64,000 bases of DNA from Brachybacterium sp. UMB0905 (GCF_002871795.1 NZ_PNHL01000002.1:242232-306231); one strand, 5' to 3'; positions 29,388 through 39,626 are shown, numbered from the stretch's first letter. Program-made: numbers and translations. Notes: generated by a model from the sequence alone, not told the origin.

Positions 29388-30977
29388 GTGCCGCCCATCG
29401 ACCAGATGATCGAATCCGTCGTCGGTCCTGTCGCCGATGTCCTGTCCGCCATCGTCTTCTACGAGCTGCCGATCTTCGGCGGTGTCCCCGTGATCGTCCT
29501 GTGGCTGATGGCCGCGGCGCTGTTCCTCACCGTCTGGCTGCGCTTCCAGCCCATCACGGGATTCAAGACCTCGATCGGCGTGATCCGCGGCCGCTTCACC
29601 CGCAAGACCGACCCCGGTGAGGTCTCAAGCTTTCAGGCCCTGGCCACCGAGCTGTCCGGCACCGTGGGTCTGGGGAACATCGCGGGCGTGGCCGTGGCGG
29701 TCTCTGTCGGCGGCCCCGGCGCAGCGCTGTGGATCGCGATCTTCGGCGTGCTCGGCATGAGCGTGAAGATGGCCGAGGCGACGCTGGGCTCGAAGTACCG
29801 CAAGGTCACCGAGGACGGACGTGTCATCGGCGGCCCCATGCACTACCTGCGCGACGGCCTGCGGGACGTCGGCTGGCCCCGTCTGGGCGCGGCGCTCGCC
29901 GTGCTGTACGCGATCTTCACGCTGCTGGGCGTGTACGGCGCTGACCTGTTCCAGTCCAACCAGGTCGCCGCGATCGTCGCCGACTCCTCGGGCAGCACGT
30001 TCCTGCAGGACAACAACTGGGTGATCGGCCTGGTGATCGCCGTACTGGTGGGCATCGTGATCCTCGGCGGCGTGCGCTCAATCGCCACGTGGACCTCGCG
30101 CATCACCCCCGCCATGGCGCTGCTGTACTTCCTGTCGGTCCTGGCCGTGTGCCTGGTGAACATCGCCGATGTCCCCGCGGCGCTCGGCTCCATGGTCAGC
30201 GGCATGGTGACCGGCCAGGGAGTCGCCGGAGGCATCATCGGCGTGGCCGTCATCGGCATCCAGCGGTCCCTGTTCTCGAACGCCGCTGGTGTGGGCACCG
30301 CCGGCTTCGCCCATGCGGCCTCCAAGACCAAGCACCCCGCGACCGAGGGGTACACCGCCATGTGGGAGCCGCTGATCGACTCGGTGGTCGTCTGCATGCT
30401 TACCGCCACCGCGATCGTGGTCACCGGTTCGCACACCGCCGGTGCCACCGACAATGCCGAGGGCGTGGCGATCACCGCTGCCGCCTTCGGCACCGTCGCC
30501 AGCTGGTTCCCGTACCTGCTGGCGGTGGCCGTGGCTATGTTCGGCTTCTCCACCGTTCTCGCCTACGCCTACTACGGCGAGCAGGCGCTCGTGTACCTGC
30601 TGGGGGACAAGGGCTGGGTGCGGAACCTGTTCCGCATCGTGTGGGTGATCGGCCCCATCCTGGGTGCGTCTGCGACGCTGGATGCGGTGATCGCCTTCGC
30701 CGATGCGTCCTTCTTCCTCATGGCGATCCCGAACCTGCTGGGCATCTACTTCCTGGCGCGCGTGCTGCGCCTGGAGATCCTGCGCTTCGGCTACCGCACT
30801 GACACCGGCGCGATCCCCGTGATCGAGGACCCGGATCTGCGGGTGGGCATGGGCTCGCATGACCCCACCGAGGAGCAGGTCGCAGCCGCACGCGCCGAGG
30901 AAGAGGCGGAGCGGGAGCGTCTGGCGGACCTGCACCGTCGGCTCAACGAGGATCCGGACTGGCGCCGGTCTCACTGA
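29388..30977 (+). CDS. Alanine/glycine:cation symporter (AGCS family), copy 3
   Basis: A 529-residue paralog of the 16333 and 18156 genes with the same core (FQALATELSGTVGLGNIAGVAVAV; GGPMHYLRDGLRD; NAAGVGTAGFAHAASKTKHP). The cytoplasmic tail is SHDPTEEQVAAARAEEEAER, diverged from the HEPTEEQVRTERERT shared by the first two copies. The GTG start has GGAAGGA 7 nt upstream. It is divergent from the peptide importer. Peptide uptake followed by alanine/glycine exchange would be a sensible pairing, but that link is inference. Confidence 0.95.
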   Translation: MPPIDQMIESVVGPVADVLSAIVFYELPIFGGVPVIVLWLMAAALFLTVWLRFQPITGFKTSIGVIRGRFTRKTDPGEVSSFQALATELSGTVGLGNIAGVAVAVSVGGPGAALWIAIFGVLGMSVKMAEATLGSKYRKVTEDGRVIGGPMHYLRDGLRDVGWPRLGAALAVLYAIFTLLGVYGADLFQSNQVAAIVADSSGSTFLQDNNWVIGLVIAVLVGIVILGGVRSIATWTSRITPAMALLYFLSVLAVCLVNIADVPAALGSMVSGMVTGQGVAGGIIGVAVIGIQRSLFSNAAGVGTAGFAHAASKTKHPATEGYTAMWEPLIDSVVVCMLTATAIVVTGSHTAGATDNAEGVAITAAAFGTVASWFPYLLAVAVAMFGFSTVLAYAYYGEQALVYLLGDKGWVRNLFRIVWVIGPILGASATLDAVIAFADASFFLMAIPNLLGIYFLARVLRLEILRFGYRTDTGAIPVIEDPDLRVGMGSHDPTEEQVAAARAEEEAERERLADLHRRLNEDPDWRRSH

Positions 30978-31024
30978 GCAGGCGGCGCGGGCCGGGCGGC
31001 GCGGGGCTTCTGCGCGGTGGGAGC

Positions 31025-32653
31025 TCAGGCGCCGACAGCGGCGTCGTAGCGGTCCAGCACGAGCTGCGTGATCAGCGGGTGATCGCCCAGCGGTGCCGCC
31101 ACCACATCCGCCCCCGCGCTTTCGAGCCGGGACTGGAAATGTCCGAGGGAGAGCAGGTAGCTCGCGAGTGCCACCCGACCCGATGGTGACGCGGCCCGCG
31201 CAGACGCCACCGCCTCGACGACCGACGGGTCTGCTGCGGCGATGAAAGCGGTGATCACATCGCGGCCCAGCTCGGCAGCGAGCAGCTGCGCCATCTGCCG
31301 GGCCATGTCCTGGCCCGCAGCATCCCGCGTCCCGGCCGCCGCCATCACCACGGCGTCCTCCTCGCGGGCCCCTGCCTCGGTGAGCCGCTCGGCCATGACC
31401 TGGGCCAAGCGCGGATCCGGTCCCAGCGGCCCGGTGGAGCACGCCGCCTGACCTGCGACGGCCGCCGCAATGTCGCAGCCCACGTGATAACCCGTGGATA
31501 ACAGCAGCGGCACCACCACGGCGCGCGGCATCGCATCGTCGCGAGTGCGTGGATCAGCATCCGGACCGGCCCAGCGGGCCACGGCGTCCTCCACCGCAGG
31601 TTCCTGCACATCCACATAGGCCTCGCGCACCGGCACATCGGGACGGGCCGCGGCGACGCGCTGCAGCATCGCGCGGACCACGTCGCGGCCCTCGCGGGAG
31701 CGGGTGCCGTGTGCGCAGCCGATCAGCACCGGCGGCAGTCCTGCAGCGGTGCGAACCCCGTCGGCCCCGGTGGCGCCATCCGCCCCCGTCGCGCCATCCT
31801 CGCTGAGGGCCCGGTCATCTCCGGCGGCGAGGGCCTGCCGTCCAGAACCCTGCAGCTCCCCACCCTCCGCGGTGCCCTCCTCCGCCGCGGCAGGGGAGAG
31901 GAACCCGTTGACGGCCGTGCGGCCGACCACGATCACCGCCGGATGTCCGATGCCGGAGGCCTGGACGCGCTGCACGATAGTGCCGAGCGTGCCGCGCACC
32001 TCACGCTGCTCAGGCAACGTGGCGTTCTGCACCACCGCCACCGGGGTCGCCGGGTCGATGCCGTTCAGCTGTGTCTGTGCCACCAGGCGCGGCAGCCATG
32101 CCACGCCCATCAGGAGCACGGTCGTGGTTCCCGGATCGCGCAGGGCCGCGAGATCCGCGGGCCCCAGATCGCCGTGGGCATTGACCACATGCACCGCCAC
32201 CGCCGTGCCGCGATGAGTCACCGGGATCCCCGCGGCGGCCGGTCCTGCGATGGCGGACGTCACCCCGGGCACCACCTGGACGGGCACGTCCGCGGCCTGG
32301 CAGGCCATGACCTCCTCGCCGCCGCGGCCCAGCACGAACGGGTCCCCGCCCTTGAGGCGCACCACGCGGTGCCCGGCACGGGCCTTCTGCACGAGCAGCT
32401 CTCCGATGCCCTCCTGGGAGAGGGAGTGCGCCCCCGGGGCCTTGCCCACGCCGATCACCTCGACGTGCTGCTCGAGCAGCTCCGTGATCCCCGCGGGTCC
32501 CAGGCGGTCGACGACCACCACATCGGCCTGCTGCAGCAGCGCAAGGCCGCGCACGGTGAGCAGATCCCAAGCCCCGGGCCCCCCGCCGATGAGGGCGACG
32601 GACCCGGGCTCTAGGCGGATATCGGTGAGGGCCTCGGCGTTCAGGCGCGGCAT
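31025..32653 (-). CDS. Uroporphyrinogen-III C-methyltransferase fused to a sirohydrochlorin chelatase-like domain (CobA-CbiX)
   Basis: Makes precorrin-2 from uroporphyrinogen III by SAM-dependent methylation and probably inserts iron at the sirohydrochlorin step, giving siroheme for NirB. It has 542 residues. Residues ~15-255 are the methyltransferase (GSVALIGGGPGAWDLLTVRG; VVVDRLG; RLKGGDPFVLGRGGEE; PGVTSAIAGPAAAGIPVTHR). A linker carries a duplicated GATGADGATGADG. Residues ~305-540 are CbiX/SirB-like (VLIGCAHGTRSREGRDVV; PLLLSTGYHVGCDIA). The precorrin-2 dehydrogenase activity is not visible and must be elsewhere. The ATG shares one base with the nirD stop (TGATG). Confidence 0.9.
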   Translation of the reverse strand: MPRLNAEALTDIRLEPGSVALIGGGPGAWDLLTVRGLALLQQADVVVVDRLGPAGITELLEQHVEVIGVGKAPGAHSLSQEGIGELLVQKARAGHRVVRLKGGDPFVLGRGGEEVMACQAADVPVQVVPGVTSAIAGPAAAGIPVTHRGTAVAVHVVNAHGDLGPADLAALRDPGTTTVLLMGVAWLPRLVAQTQLNGIDPATPVAVVQNATLPEQREVRGTLGTIVQRVQASGIGHPAVIVVGRTAVNGFLSPAAAEEGTAEGGELQGSGRQALAAGDDRALSEDGATGADGATGADGVRTAAGLPPVLIGCAHGTRSREGRDVVRAMLQRVAAARPDVPVREAYVDVQEPAVEDAVARWAGPDADPRTRDDAMPRAVVVPLLLSTGYHVGCDIAAAVAGQAACSTGPLGPDPRLAQVMAERLTEAGAREEDAVVMAAAGTRDAAGQDMARQMAQLLAAELGRDVITAFIAAADPSVVEAVASARAASPSGRVALASYLLSLGHFQSRLESAGADVVAAPLGDHPLITQLVLDRYDAAVGA

Positions 32654-33066
32654 CAGGCGGCGGAGCCCGGCAGGGGGCGCGGAGCCGTGGCCACGTGAAT
32701 CACGCCGTCACGGACCTCGGTGTCGAACACGCGGATCGGGTGCTTCTGAGCGCCCGCGGCATCGAGCACCTCGCCGGTCTCGAGGTTCCAGGTCTGCTTG
32801 TACATGGGGGAGGCGAGAGTGGGGATTTCGTGCGCCTCGTCCTCGACAGTGATCCGGCGGGTGCCCACCAGGCCGCGGGAGAGGATGTTCGTCTCCGAGT
32901 ACGGGTCGTACTGCTGGACGGCGTGCACGGAGCCGTCGTCCAGCAGGAACACGCCGATCTGCGTCCCATCGGGCAGCAGGGCAGCGGCGCCGCGCTCCAC
33001 GCTCAGCGCCTGCACGGCGCAGATCTCGATCATCTCGCCACTCGTGGCGGTGGTGTCGGTGCTCAT
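32653..33066 (-). CDS. nirD: Nitrite reductase (NADH) small subunit NirD
   Basis: A 137-residue Rieske-fold partner of NirB in the cytoplasm. Features of the family are CAVQALSVERGAAALLPDGTQIGVFLL, VHAVQQYDPYSETNILSRG and SPMYKQTWNLETG. The Cys-His iron-sulfur ligands of true Rieske proteins are absent, as usual in NirD. It lies 35 bp after nirB and touches the siroheme gene, so the three are one operon. Confidence 0.93.
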   Translation of the reverse strand: MSTDTTATSGEMIEICAVQALSVERGAAALLPDGTQIGVFLLDDGSVHAVQQYDPYSETNILSRGLVGTRRITVEDEAHEIPTLASPMYKQTWNLETGEVLDAAGAQKHPIRVFDTEVRDGVIHVATAPRPLPGSAA

Positions 33067-33101
33067 CGCAGGTCTCCTTCAGTCCGTCGCTCGCGCGCCG
33101 C

Positions 33102-35771
33102 TCAGATGTCCAGCTCGGCCTCGGCCGTGCCGGGATGGGCCATGGCGTGCTCGCGGGCCGCGAGCGGGGTGGGGTAGGTGTCCGTCTCGCCCTCCATCGC
33201 CGGGCGGGCCTGGCCACGCTCGATGACGTACCGCAGATTCGGATCCGACTTCTCGGGGGCGTTGACGAAGGAGACGAACTTCGCGCGGCGCTCCGGGTCG
33301 TTCACGGCCTCCGCCCACTCATCGACATAGGAGTCCACGTGACGCTGCATGGCCTCCTCGAGCTGCTCTCCGATCCCGAGCGAATCGTCCACGATCACGC
33401 GGCGCAGCTCCTCGATGCCGCCCTCGTACTCCTCGACCCAGCGGGCGGTGCGCTGCAGCTTGTCGGCCTCCCGCACGTACAGCATGAGGAAGCGGTCGAT
33501 GCAGCGCACCAGGCGCTCGTCGTCCAGATCCTCCACCAGCAGTTTGCCGTGCGCGGGGTTCATGCCGCCGTTGCCGCCCACGTACAGGTTCCAGCCCTTC
33601 GTGGTGGCGATGACACCGACGTCCTTGGCCTGCGCCTCCGCGCACTCGCGGGCGCAGCCGGAGACGGAGATCTTCAGCTTGTGCGGGGAGCGCAGACCCC
33701 GGTAGCGCTTCTCGAGCGCGACGGCGAGGGTGGTGGAGTCCTGCACGCCGAAGCGGCACCAATTGGTGCCCAGGCACGCCTTGACCATGCGCAGCGACTT
33801 GCCGTATGCGTGGCCGGACTGGAATCCAGCGGCGACCAGACGCTCCCAGATCTCCGGCAGCTGCTCGAGGCGCGCGCCGAACATGCCGATGCGCTGGGCG
33901 CCGTTGAGCTTGACGTACAGCCCGTAGTCCTTGGCCACCTGGGCGATGACCATGAGGCCCTCGGGGGTGACCTCACCGGCGGGCATCGCGGGGATCACCG
34001 AGTAGGTGCCGTCCTTCTGGATGTTCGCCATCACGAAGTCGTTGGTGTCCTGGATGGCGCCCAGCTGGCGGCCGACGGGGTTGTGGCGCCGGCCCGTGAT
34101 CGCGCCCAGGGTGGACAGGATCGAGGCGACCACGGGGCGGCACACCGCGCAGCCGCGCCCGCCGTTGCCGTGGGCGGCGATGACATCGCTGAAGGTGTCC
34201 TCGCCGCCGGCCTCGACGAGCTTGAACAGCTCGGCGCGGGAGTGGTCGAAGTGCTCGCACAGGGCGTGGGAGACCTCGATGCCGGACTTCGCCAGCTCCT
34301 GGTTCAGCAGCTTCGTCAGGGTGGGCACGCAGGAGCCGCACACGGTGCCGGCCGTGGTGCATTCCTTGATCGCGCCCAGGGTGTGGCAGCCCTGCTCGGT
34401 GACGGCCCGTCGCACAGTGCCGGCGTCCACGTTGTTGCACGAGCACACGGTCGCGTCGTCCGGCAGCTCCGCCCCAGCCATCGCGTCACCGCCGCCGTCG
34501 GGGGCGATCACGGCCGATGGGTCAGCGCCGAGCTTGCGCCCCACGAGTGGGCGCAGCTGGGAGAACAGCTCGATGTCGCCGACGAATACACCGCCCAGCA
34601 GCACCTGGGCGTCATCGCTCATGACGAGCTTGCGGTACATGCGGTGCACGGGGTCCACGAAGGAGACCTCGAGCGCGCCGGGGGAGAGGGCGTTGACGTC
34701 ACCGAAGGCGGCGGCGTCCACGCCCACGCCCTTGAGCTTGGTGCCGTCGTCCTTGCGCTGGTGGGTGCGCTTGCGGCCCAGCAGCGTCTCGACGACGACG
34801 TCGGCCATGTCATTGCCGGGGGCGATGAGGCCTGCGCACACGCCGTCGAAGGAGGCGCATTCGCCGATCGCCCAGATGGCGGGATCGGAGGTCTGGCAGG
34901 TCTCGCCGACGACGACACCGCCGCGCTCGCCGATGGCCAGGCCCGCCTCACGGGCGACCTTGTCGCGCGGGCGGATGCCGGTGGAGAACACGACCACGTC
35001 GGCGTCCAGCTGCGAGTCATCGGACAGGTGCGCGGCGCCCAGCGCCCCATCGGCCGCGGGGGTGAAGGCGGTCGCGCCCACGCCGGTGCGCACGTGGATG
35101 CCGAGGTCCTCGATGAGCAGACGCAGCATCTCGCCGCCGCCCTGGTCCAGCTGCACGGCCATGACGCGGTCGGCGAACTCCACGACGGTGGTGTCCACGT
35201 CCATGCCCTTGAGCGCTGCGGCGGCCTCGAGCCCGAGCACCCCGCCGCCGACGACCACGCCCTTCAGCGGGCGACCGACGATCTCGCCGCGGGAGGTGAC
35301 CCAGGCGGCGAGGTCCTCGACATCCTGCACGGTGCGGTAGTCGAAGATGCCCTCGAGCTCCTTGCCCTCCGCCCGCGGCGACCACGCCCAGGAACCGGTG
35401 GCGAGCACCAGGTGGTCGTACTCGTGCACCGTGCCCGAGGCGGTGGTGACCTTCTGGCCGTCACGGTCGATGCTCTCGGCCGCGTCCCCGGTGACCAGGG
35501 TGATCCGCGCATCGTCCCAGACGGTGGGGTCCAGGGCCAGCAGATCAGCGTTGCGTGAGCCGAACCAGTTCGACAGGTGTACGCGGTCGTAGGGGCGCTG
35601 CGGCTCCTCGCCGATCACAGTGAGCGTCCAGGTGCCCTCCGGATCCATCGACTGCAGCCGTGCGGCGAAGCGGTGCCCGGTCATGCCGCCGCCGATGACG
35701 AGCAGGCGCGCCCCGTCCAGCGGGCGATGCTCGGAGGTGGGGGCGAGGGGGGAGTGGCCAGGGGTGCTCAT
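33102..35771 (-). CDS. nirB: Nitrite reductase (NADH) large subunit NirB
   Basis: Reduces nitrite to ammonium with NADH for nitrogen assimilation or detoxification. It has 889 residues. The order of domains is an FAD/NAD oxidoreductase (LLVIGGGMTGHRFAARL; VIGEEPQRPYDRVHLS; GVVVGGGVLGLEAA), then a BFD-like 2Fe-2S domain (VCSCNNVDAGTVRRAV; TVCGSCVPTLTKLL). The sulfite/nitrite reductase half-repeats carry the siroheme/4Fe-4S cysteines in CLGTNWCRFGVQDST and SVSGCARECAEAQAKD. ATG 35771 has AGAGGT about 11 nt upstream. TACCGT (35812-35817, minus strand) is a possible -10. It is divergent from the ilv leader. Confidence 0.96.
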   Translation of the reverse strand: MSTPGHSPLAPTSEHRPLDGARLLVIGGGMTGHRFAARLQSMDPEGTWTLTVIGEEPQRPYDRVHLSNWFGSRNADLLALDPTVWDDARITLVTGDAAESIDRDGQKVTTASGTVHEYDHLVLATGSWAWSPRAEGKELEGIFDYRTVQDVEDLAAWVTSRGEIVGRPLKGVVVGGGVLGLEAAAALKGMDVDTTVVEFADRVMAVQLDQGGGEMLRLLIEDLGIHVRTGVGATAFTPAADGALGAAHLSDDSQLDADVVVFSTGIRPRDKVAREAGLAIGERGGVVVGETCQTSDPAIWAIGECASFDGVCAGLIAPGNDMADVVVETLLGRKRTHQRKDDGTKLKGVGVDAAAFGDVNALSPGALEVSFVDPVHRMYRKLVMSDDAQVLLGGVFVGDIELFSQLRPLVGRKLGADPSAVIAPDGGGDAMAGAELPDDATVCSCNNVDAGTVRRAVTEQGCHTLGAIKECTTAGTVCGSCVPTLTKLLNQELAKSGIEVSHALCEHFDHSRAELFKLVEAGGEDTFSDVIAAHGNGGRGCAVCRPVVASILSTLGAITGRRHNPVGRQLGAIQDTNDFVMANIQKDGTYSVIPAMPAGEVTPEGLMVIAQVAKDYGLYVKLNGAQRIGMFGARLEQLPEIWERLVAAGFQSGHAYGKSLRMVKACLGTNWCRFGVQDSTTLAVALEKRYRGLRSPHKLKISVSGCARECAEAQAKDVGVIATTKGWNLYVGGNGGMNPAHGKLLVEDLDDERLVRCIDRFLMLYVREADKLQRTARWVEEYEGGIEELRRVIVDDSLGIGEQLEEAMQRHVDSYVDEWAEAVNDPERRAKFVSFVNAPEKSDPNLRYVIERGQARPAMEGETDTYPTPLAAREHAMAHPGTAEAELDI

Positions 35772-35867
35772 GGGCGGTCTACCTCTCGACGAGCCGTGTG
35801 ACGTCGTGTATACGGTACGCAGAGAGCCTGCGAGGTGCCAGGACCTCTGTCCGGACCAGGCCGACCA

Positions 35868-35901
35868 TCATCGTGGCGAGGCCTGCCGTCATCGTGGCGA
35901 G
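35868..35901. promoter_or_regulatory. Direct repeat with 21-bp period in the nirB/ilv divergent region
   Basis: TCATCGTGGCGAG occurs at 35868 and 35889, extended to CCRTCATCGTGGCGAG. The 21-bp period (two helical turns) is what tandem regulator sites show. It lies about 100-130 bp upstream of nirB and 60-95 bp upstream of the ilv promoter, so it could serve either. Confidence 0.4.
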
Positions 35902-35961
35902 CTTCGTGACGAAACGGCATCTCGCCATGCGGACGGCTGGATCGTGGGGGATCGGCTGACC

Positions 35962-35967
35962 TAGAGT
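35962..35967 (+). promoter_or_regulatory. -10 box of the ilvBN(C) operon, leaderless leader peptide
   Basis: TAGAGT lies 6 nt before the leader-peptide ATG at 35974, and no ribosome-binding site is present. Transcription and translation of the leader should begin together. Confidence 0.6.
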
Positions 35968-35973
35968 GACCGC

Positions 35974-36012
35974 ATGCACACGATGATTCTTGTACTCCCC
36001 GAGCGCGGCTGA
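35974..36012 (+). CDS. ilv leader peptide (MHTMILVLPERG)
   Basis: A 12-codon ORF with four branched-chain residues in a row (Ile-Leu-Val-Leu, codons ATT CTT GTA CTC), ending TGA at 36010-36012. It is followed after 30 bp by a terminator with a T-run and then ilvB. This is the classic layout of transcription attenuation: ribosomes stall at these codons when charged branched-chain tRNAs are scarce and the terminator fails to form. ATT, CTT and GTA are rare codons in this GC-rich genome, which would strengthen stalling. Leader-peptide control of ilvBNC is known in Corynebacterium. Here the leader mRNA appears to be leaderless. Confidence 0.8.
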   Translation: MHTMILVLPERG

Positions 36013-36042
36013 CGCCCGTTCGTCGAGACGAGACGTCGCCGC

Positions 36043-36075
36043 GCCCCTCCCCGAGTCCCTGGTGGAGGGGCTTTT
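36043..36075 (+). terminator. Rho-independent attenuator before ilvB
   Basis: GCCCCTCC (36043-36050) pairs with GGAGGGGC (36064-36071), followed directly by TTTT. It is the only hairpin in the window with a clear T-run. A second possible stem pairs 36003-36014 with 36034-36044 (11 bp, one bulged T) and touches the terminator's first two bases. Its 5' arm would be covered by a ribosome stalled in the leader. Confidence 0.8.
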
Positions 36076-36156
36076 CCATGTCCCGGACGGGGTGCGGCGC
36101 AAGGCGCGACAATCCCGGGCCCACCGCCCATCGACCGAGACGACCCAGGAGCATCG

Positions 36157-37914
36157 ATGACCTCAGAGCAGATGACCGGCGCCAAGGCGTTGGTCGAATC
36201 CCTCGAGCACGCCGGGGCCGAGGTCGTCTTCGGCCTCCCCGGCGGTGCGATCCTGCCCACCTATGACCCGCTGCTGGACGCGAAGAAGCTGCGCCACGTG
36301 CTGGTGCGCCATGAGCAGGGCGCCGGCCACGCCGCAAGCGGCTACGCGCACGCCACCGGCAAGGTGGGCGTGTGCCTGGCCACCTCCGGCCCGGGCGCCA
36401 CGAACCTCATCACCCCCATCGCGGATGCGCAGATGGACTCCATCCCGCTGGTGGCGATCACCGGACAGGTGGGCTCCTCCTTCATCGGCACCGACGCCTT
36501 CCAGGAAGCGGACATCGTGGGCATGACCATGCCCGTGACCAAGCACAACTTCCTGGTCAAGGACGCCGACGAGATCCCGCGAGTGATCAAGCAGGCCTTC
36601 CATATCGCCTCGACCGGTCGGCCCGGCGCGGTGCTCGTGGACGTCACCAAGGACGCCCAGCAGGCCATGACGAACTTCTCCTGGCCGGAGGGCATGGATC
36701 TGCCCGGCTACCGGCCAGATCCCCGCCCCCATGGCAAGCAGATCCGCGAAGCGGCCTCCCTGCTGCTGCAGGCCAAGCGGCCCGTGTTCCTTCTGGGCGG
36801 CGGCGTGATCCGCGGCAATGCCACCGAGGTGGTGCGCGAGCTCGTGGACCTCTCCGGCGCCCCGTTCGTCACCACGCTCATGGCCCGTGGCGCCCTGCCG
36901 GACTCTCACCCGCAGCACCTGGGGATGCCGGGGATGCACGGCACCGTCTCGGCGGTCTCCGCCCTGCAGCGCGCGGATCTCATCATCGCCATCGGCGCCC
37001 GTTTCGATGACCGCGTGACCGGGCGCTTGGACTCCTTCGCCCCGCATGCGACCGTCGTCCACGCCGATATCGACGCCGCCGAGATCTCCAAGAACGTCGC
37101 CGCGGACGTCCCGATCGTCGGTCAGGCGGCCGATGTCGCCCGCGCTCTGGCCGCGGAACTGCGCGCCCGCCTGGAGGACTCTGACCCGCGGGACTATGAG
37201 GCCTGGTGGGGGACGCTGTCGATGCTGCGCGACACCTACCCGCTGGGCTGGACCGAGACTGCTGATGGCTTCACCGCCCCGCAGAAGGTCATCTCCCGGC
37301 TCTCGGAGATCTCCGGGCCGGAGTCGGTGTACGTGGCCGGGGTGGGGCAGCACCAGATGTGGTCCAGCCAGTTCGTGCGCTATGAGCACCCGCGCACCTG
37401 GATCAACTCCGGGGGTCTGGGCACCATGGGCTACTCGGTCCCCGCGGCGATGGGCGCCAAGGTGGGGCAGCCCGAGAGGACCGTGTGGGCGATCGACGGC
37501 GACGGCTGCTTCCAGATGACCAACCAGGAGCTCGCGACCTGCGTCATCAATGACATCCCGATCAAGGTGGCGCTGATCAACAACTCTTCGCTGGGCATGG
37601 TGCGCCAGTGGCAGAACCTGTTCTACGACCAGCGCTACTCGCACACCGAGCTGAACACCGGCCACAACTCGCGGCGCGTGCCCGATTTCGTGAAGCTCGC
37701 CGAGGCCTACGGCTGCGCGGGGTTGCGCTGCGAGCAGGAAGAGGACATCGACGCCACCATCGAGCGGGCGATGGAGATCAACGACCGGCCCGTGGTCGTG
37801 GACTTCCAGGTCAGCGCCGACGCCATGGTGTGGCCCATGGTGCCGGCCGGGGTCTCCAATGACGAGATCCAGATCGCGCAGGGCATGAGCCCCGAGTGGG
37901 AGAGGGAGATCTGA
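36157..37914 (+). CDS. ilvB: Acetolactate synthase large (catalytic) subunit
   Basis: A thiamine-diphosphate enzyme that condenses pyruvate with pyruvate or 2-ketobutyrate, the first common step to valine, leucine and isoleucine. It has 585 residues. Motifs are [14 protein letters not shown], the catalytic glutamate in [30 protein letters not shown], and the ThDP/Mg motif [17 protein letters not shown] ... VALINN. AGGAG lies 4-8 nt before the ATG. Expression is controlled by the leader and attenuator at 35974-36075. ilvN follows after one base. Confidence 0.97.
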   Translation: MTSEQMTGAKALVESLEHAGAEVVFGLPGGAILPTYDPLLDAKKLRHVLVRHEQGAGHAASGYAHATGKVGVCLATSGPGATNLITPIADAQMDSIPLVAITGQVGSSFIGTDAFQEADIVGMTMPVTKHNFLVKDADEIPRVIKQAFHIASTGRPGAVLVDVTKDAQQAMTNFSWPEGMDLPGYRPDPRPHGKQIREAASLLLQAKRPVFLLGGGVIRGNATEVVRELVDLSGAPFVTTLMARGALPDSHPQHLGMPGMHGTVSAVSALQRADLIIAIGARFDDRVTGRLDSFAPHATVVHADIDAAEISKNVAADVPIVGQAADVARALAAELRARLEDSDPRDYEAWWGTLSMLRDTYPLGWTETADGFTAPQKVISRLSEISGPESVYVAGVGQHQMWSSQFVRYEHPRTWINSGGLGTMGYSVPAAMGAKVGQPERTVWAIDGDGCFQMTNQELATCVINDIPIKVALINNSSLGMVRQWQNLFYDQRYSHTELNTGHNSRRVPDFVKLAEAYGCAGLRCEQEEDIDATIERAMEINDRPVVVDFQVSADAMVWPMVPAGVSNDEIQIAQGMSPEWEREI

Positions 37915-37915
37915 G

Positions 37916-38500
37916 ATGAGCATCCATGGCAACGCCCCGAGCACTTCGACGAGCACGCGTGCCTCCTCCACGACGGACACCGTCATGCGGCCCGGCAGTC
38001 AGACGCTGTCGGTGCTGGTGGAGAACAAGCCTGGCGCCCTCACGCGCGTCACCGGCCTGTTCTCCCGGCGCGGCTACAACATCTCCTCGCTGGCCGTCGG
38101 TCCCACCGAGCATCCGGAGATCTCCCGCATCACCGTGGTGGTCGATGTGGATCAGCACCGGCTCGAGCAGATCACCAAGCAGCTGAACAAGCTTGTGAAC
38201 GTGCTGAAGATCGTGCAGTTCGATCCGCGCACCACGGTGCAGCGCGAGCTGATCCTCATCAAGGTCACGGCCGACAACTCGACCCGTACCTCGGTGCTGG
38301 AGATCGTGCAGATGTTCCGCGCCAAGGTGGTCGATGCCGCCGCGGACGCGGTGACCATCGAGGCCACCGGCACCCAGGACAAGCTCACCGCCCTGCTGGG
38401 CATGCTCGAGGAGTTCGGCATCCGGGAAATCGTGAAGTCCGGTGAGGTGGCCATCGGCCGCGGTGCCCGGGCCATGACCGACCGTGCCCTGCTGCACTGA
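37916..38500 (+). CDS. ilvN: Acetolactate synthase small (regulatory) subunit
   Basis: The ACT-domain subunit that activates IlvB and confers feedback inhibition by valine. It has 194 residues, about 25 more than usual. The extra part is a Ser/Thr-rich N-terminus (MSIHGNAPSTSTSTRASST). The conserved domain begins TLSVLVENKPGALTRVTGLFSRRGYNIS and includes the C-terminal IREIVKSGEVAIGRG. ATG 37985 (MRPGSQTLSV) would give normal length, but ATG 37916 has AGGGAG in place and couples to ilvB. The extension may therefore be real. Confidence 0.94.
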   Translation: MSIHGNAPSTSTSTRASSTTDTVMRPGSQTLSVLVENKPGALTRVTGLFSRRGYNISSLAVGPTEHPEISRITVVVDVDQHRLEQITKQLNKLVNVLKIVQFDPRTTVQRELILIKVTADNSTRTSVLEIVQMFRAKVVDAAADAVTIEATGTQDKLTALLGMLEEFGIREIVKSGEVAIGRGARAMTDRALLH

Positions 38501-38552
38501 CCCGCGCGATCACATCGCGAGATCCCCTCTCAGACCGTAAGACGATGGGCGG

Positions 38553-39626
<1,074 letters not shown>

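Noticed and set aside
30978..31024. Terminator between symporter 3 and the siroheme gene
   Set aside because: The gap contains direct GC repeats (GGCGGCGCGGG) but no stem with matching arms.
35779..36102. 107-codon minus-strand ORF between nirB and ilvB
   Set aside because: It runs antisense through the ilv promoter, leader peptide and attenuator, and its repeated LATM segments only reflect the 21-bp DNA repeat.
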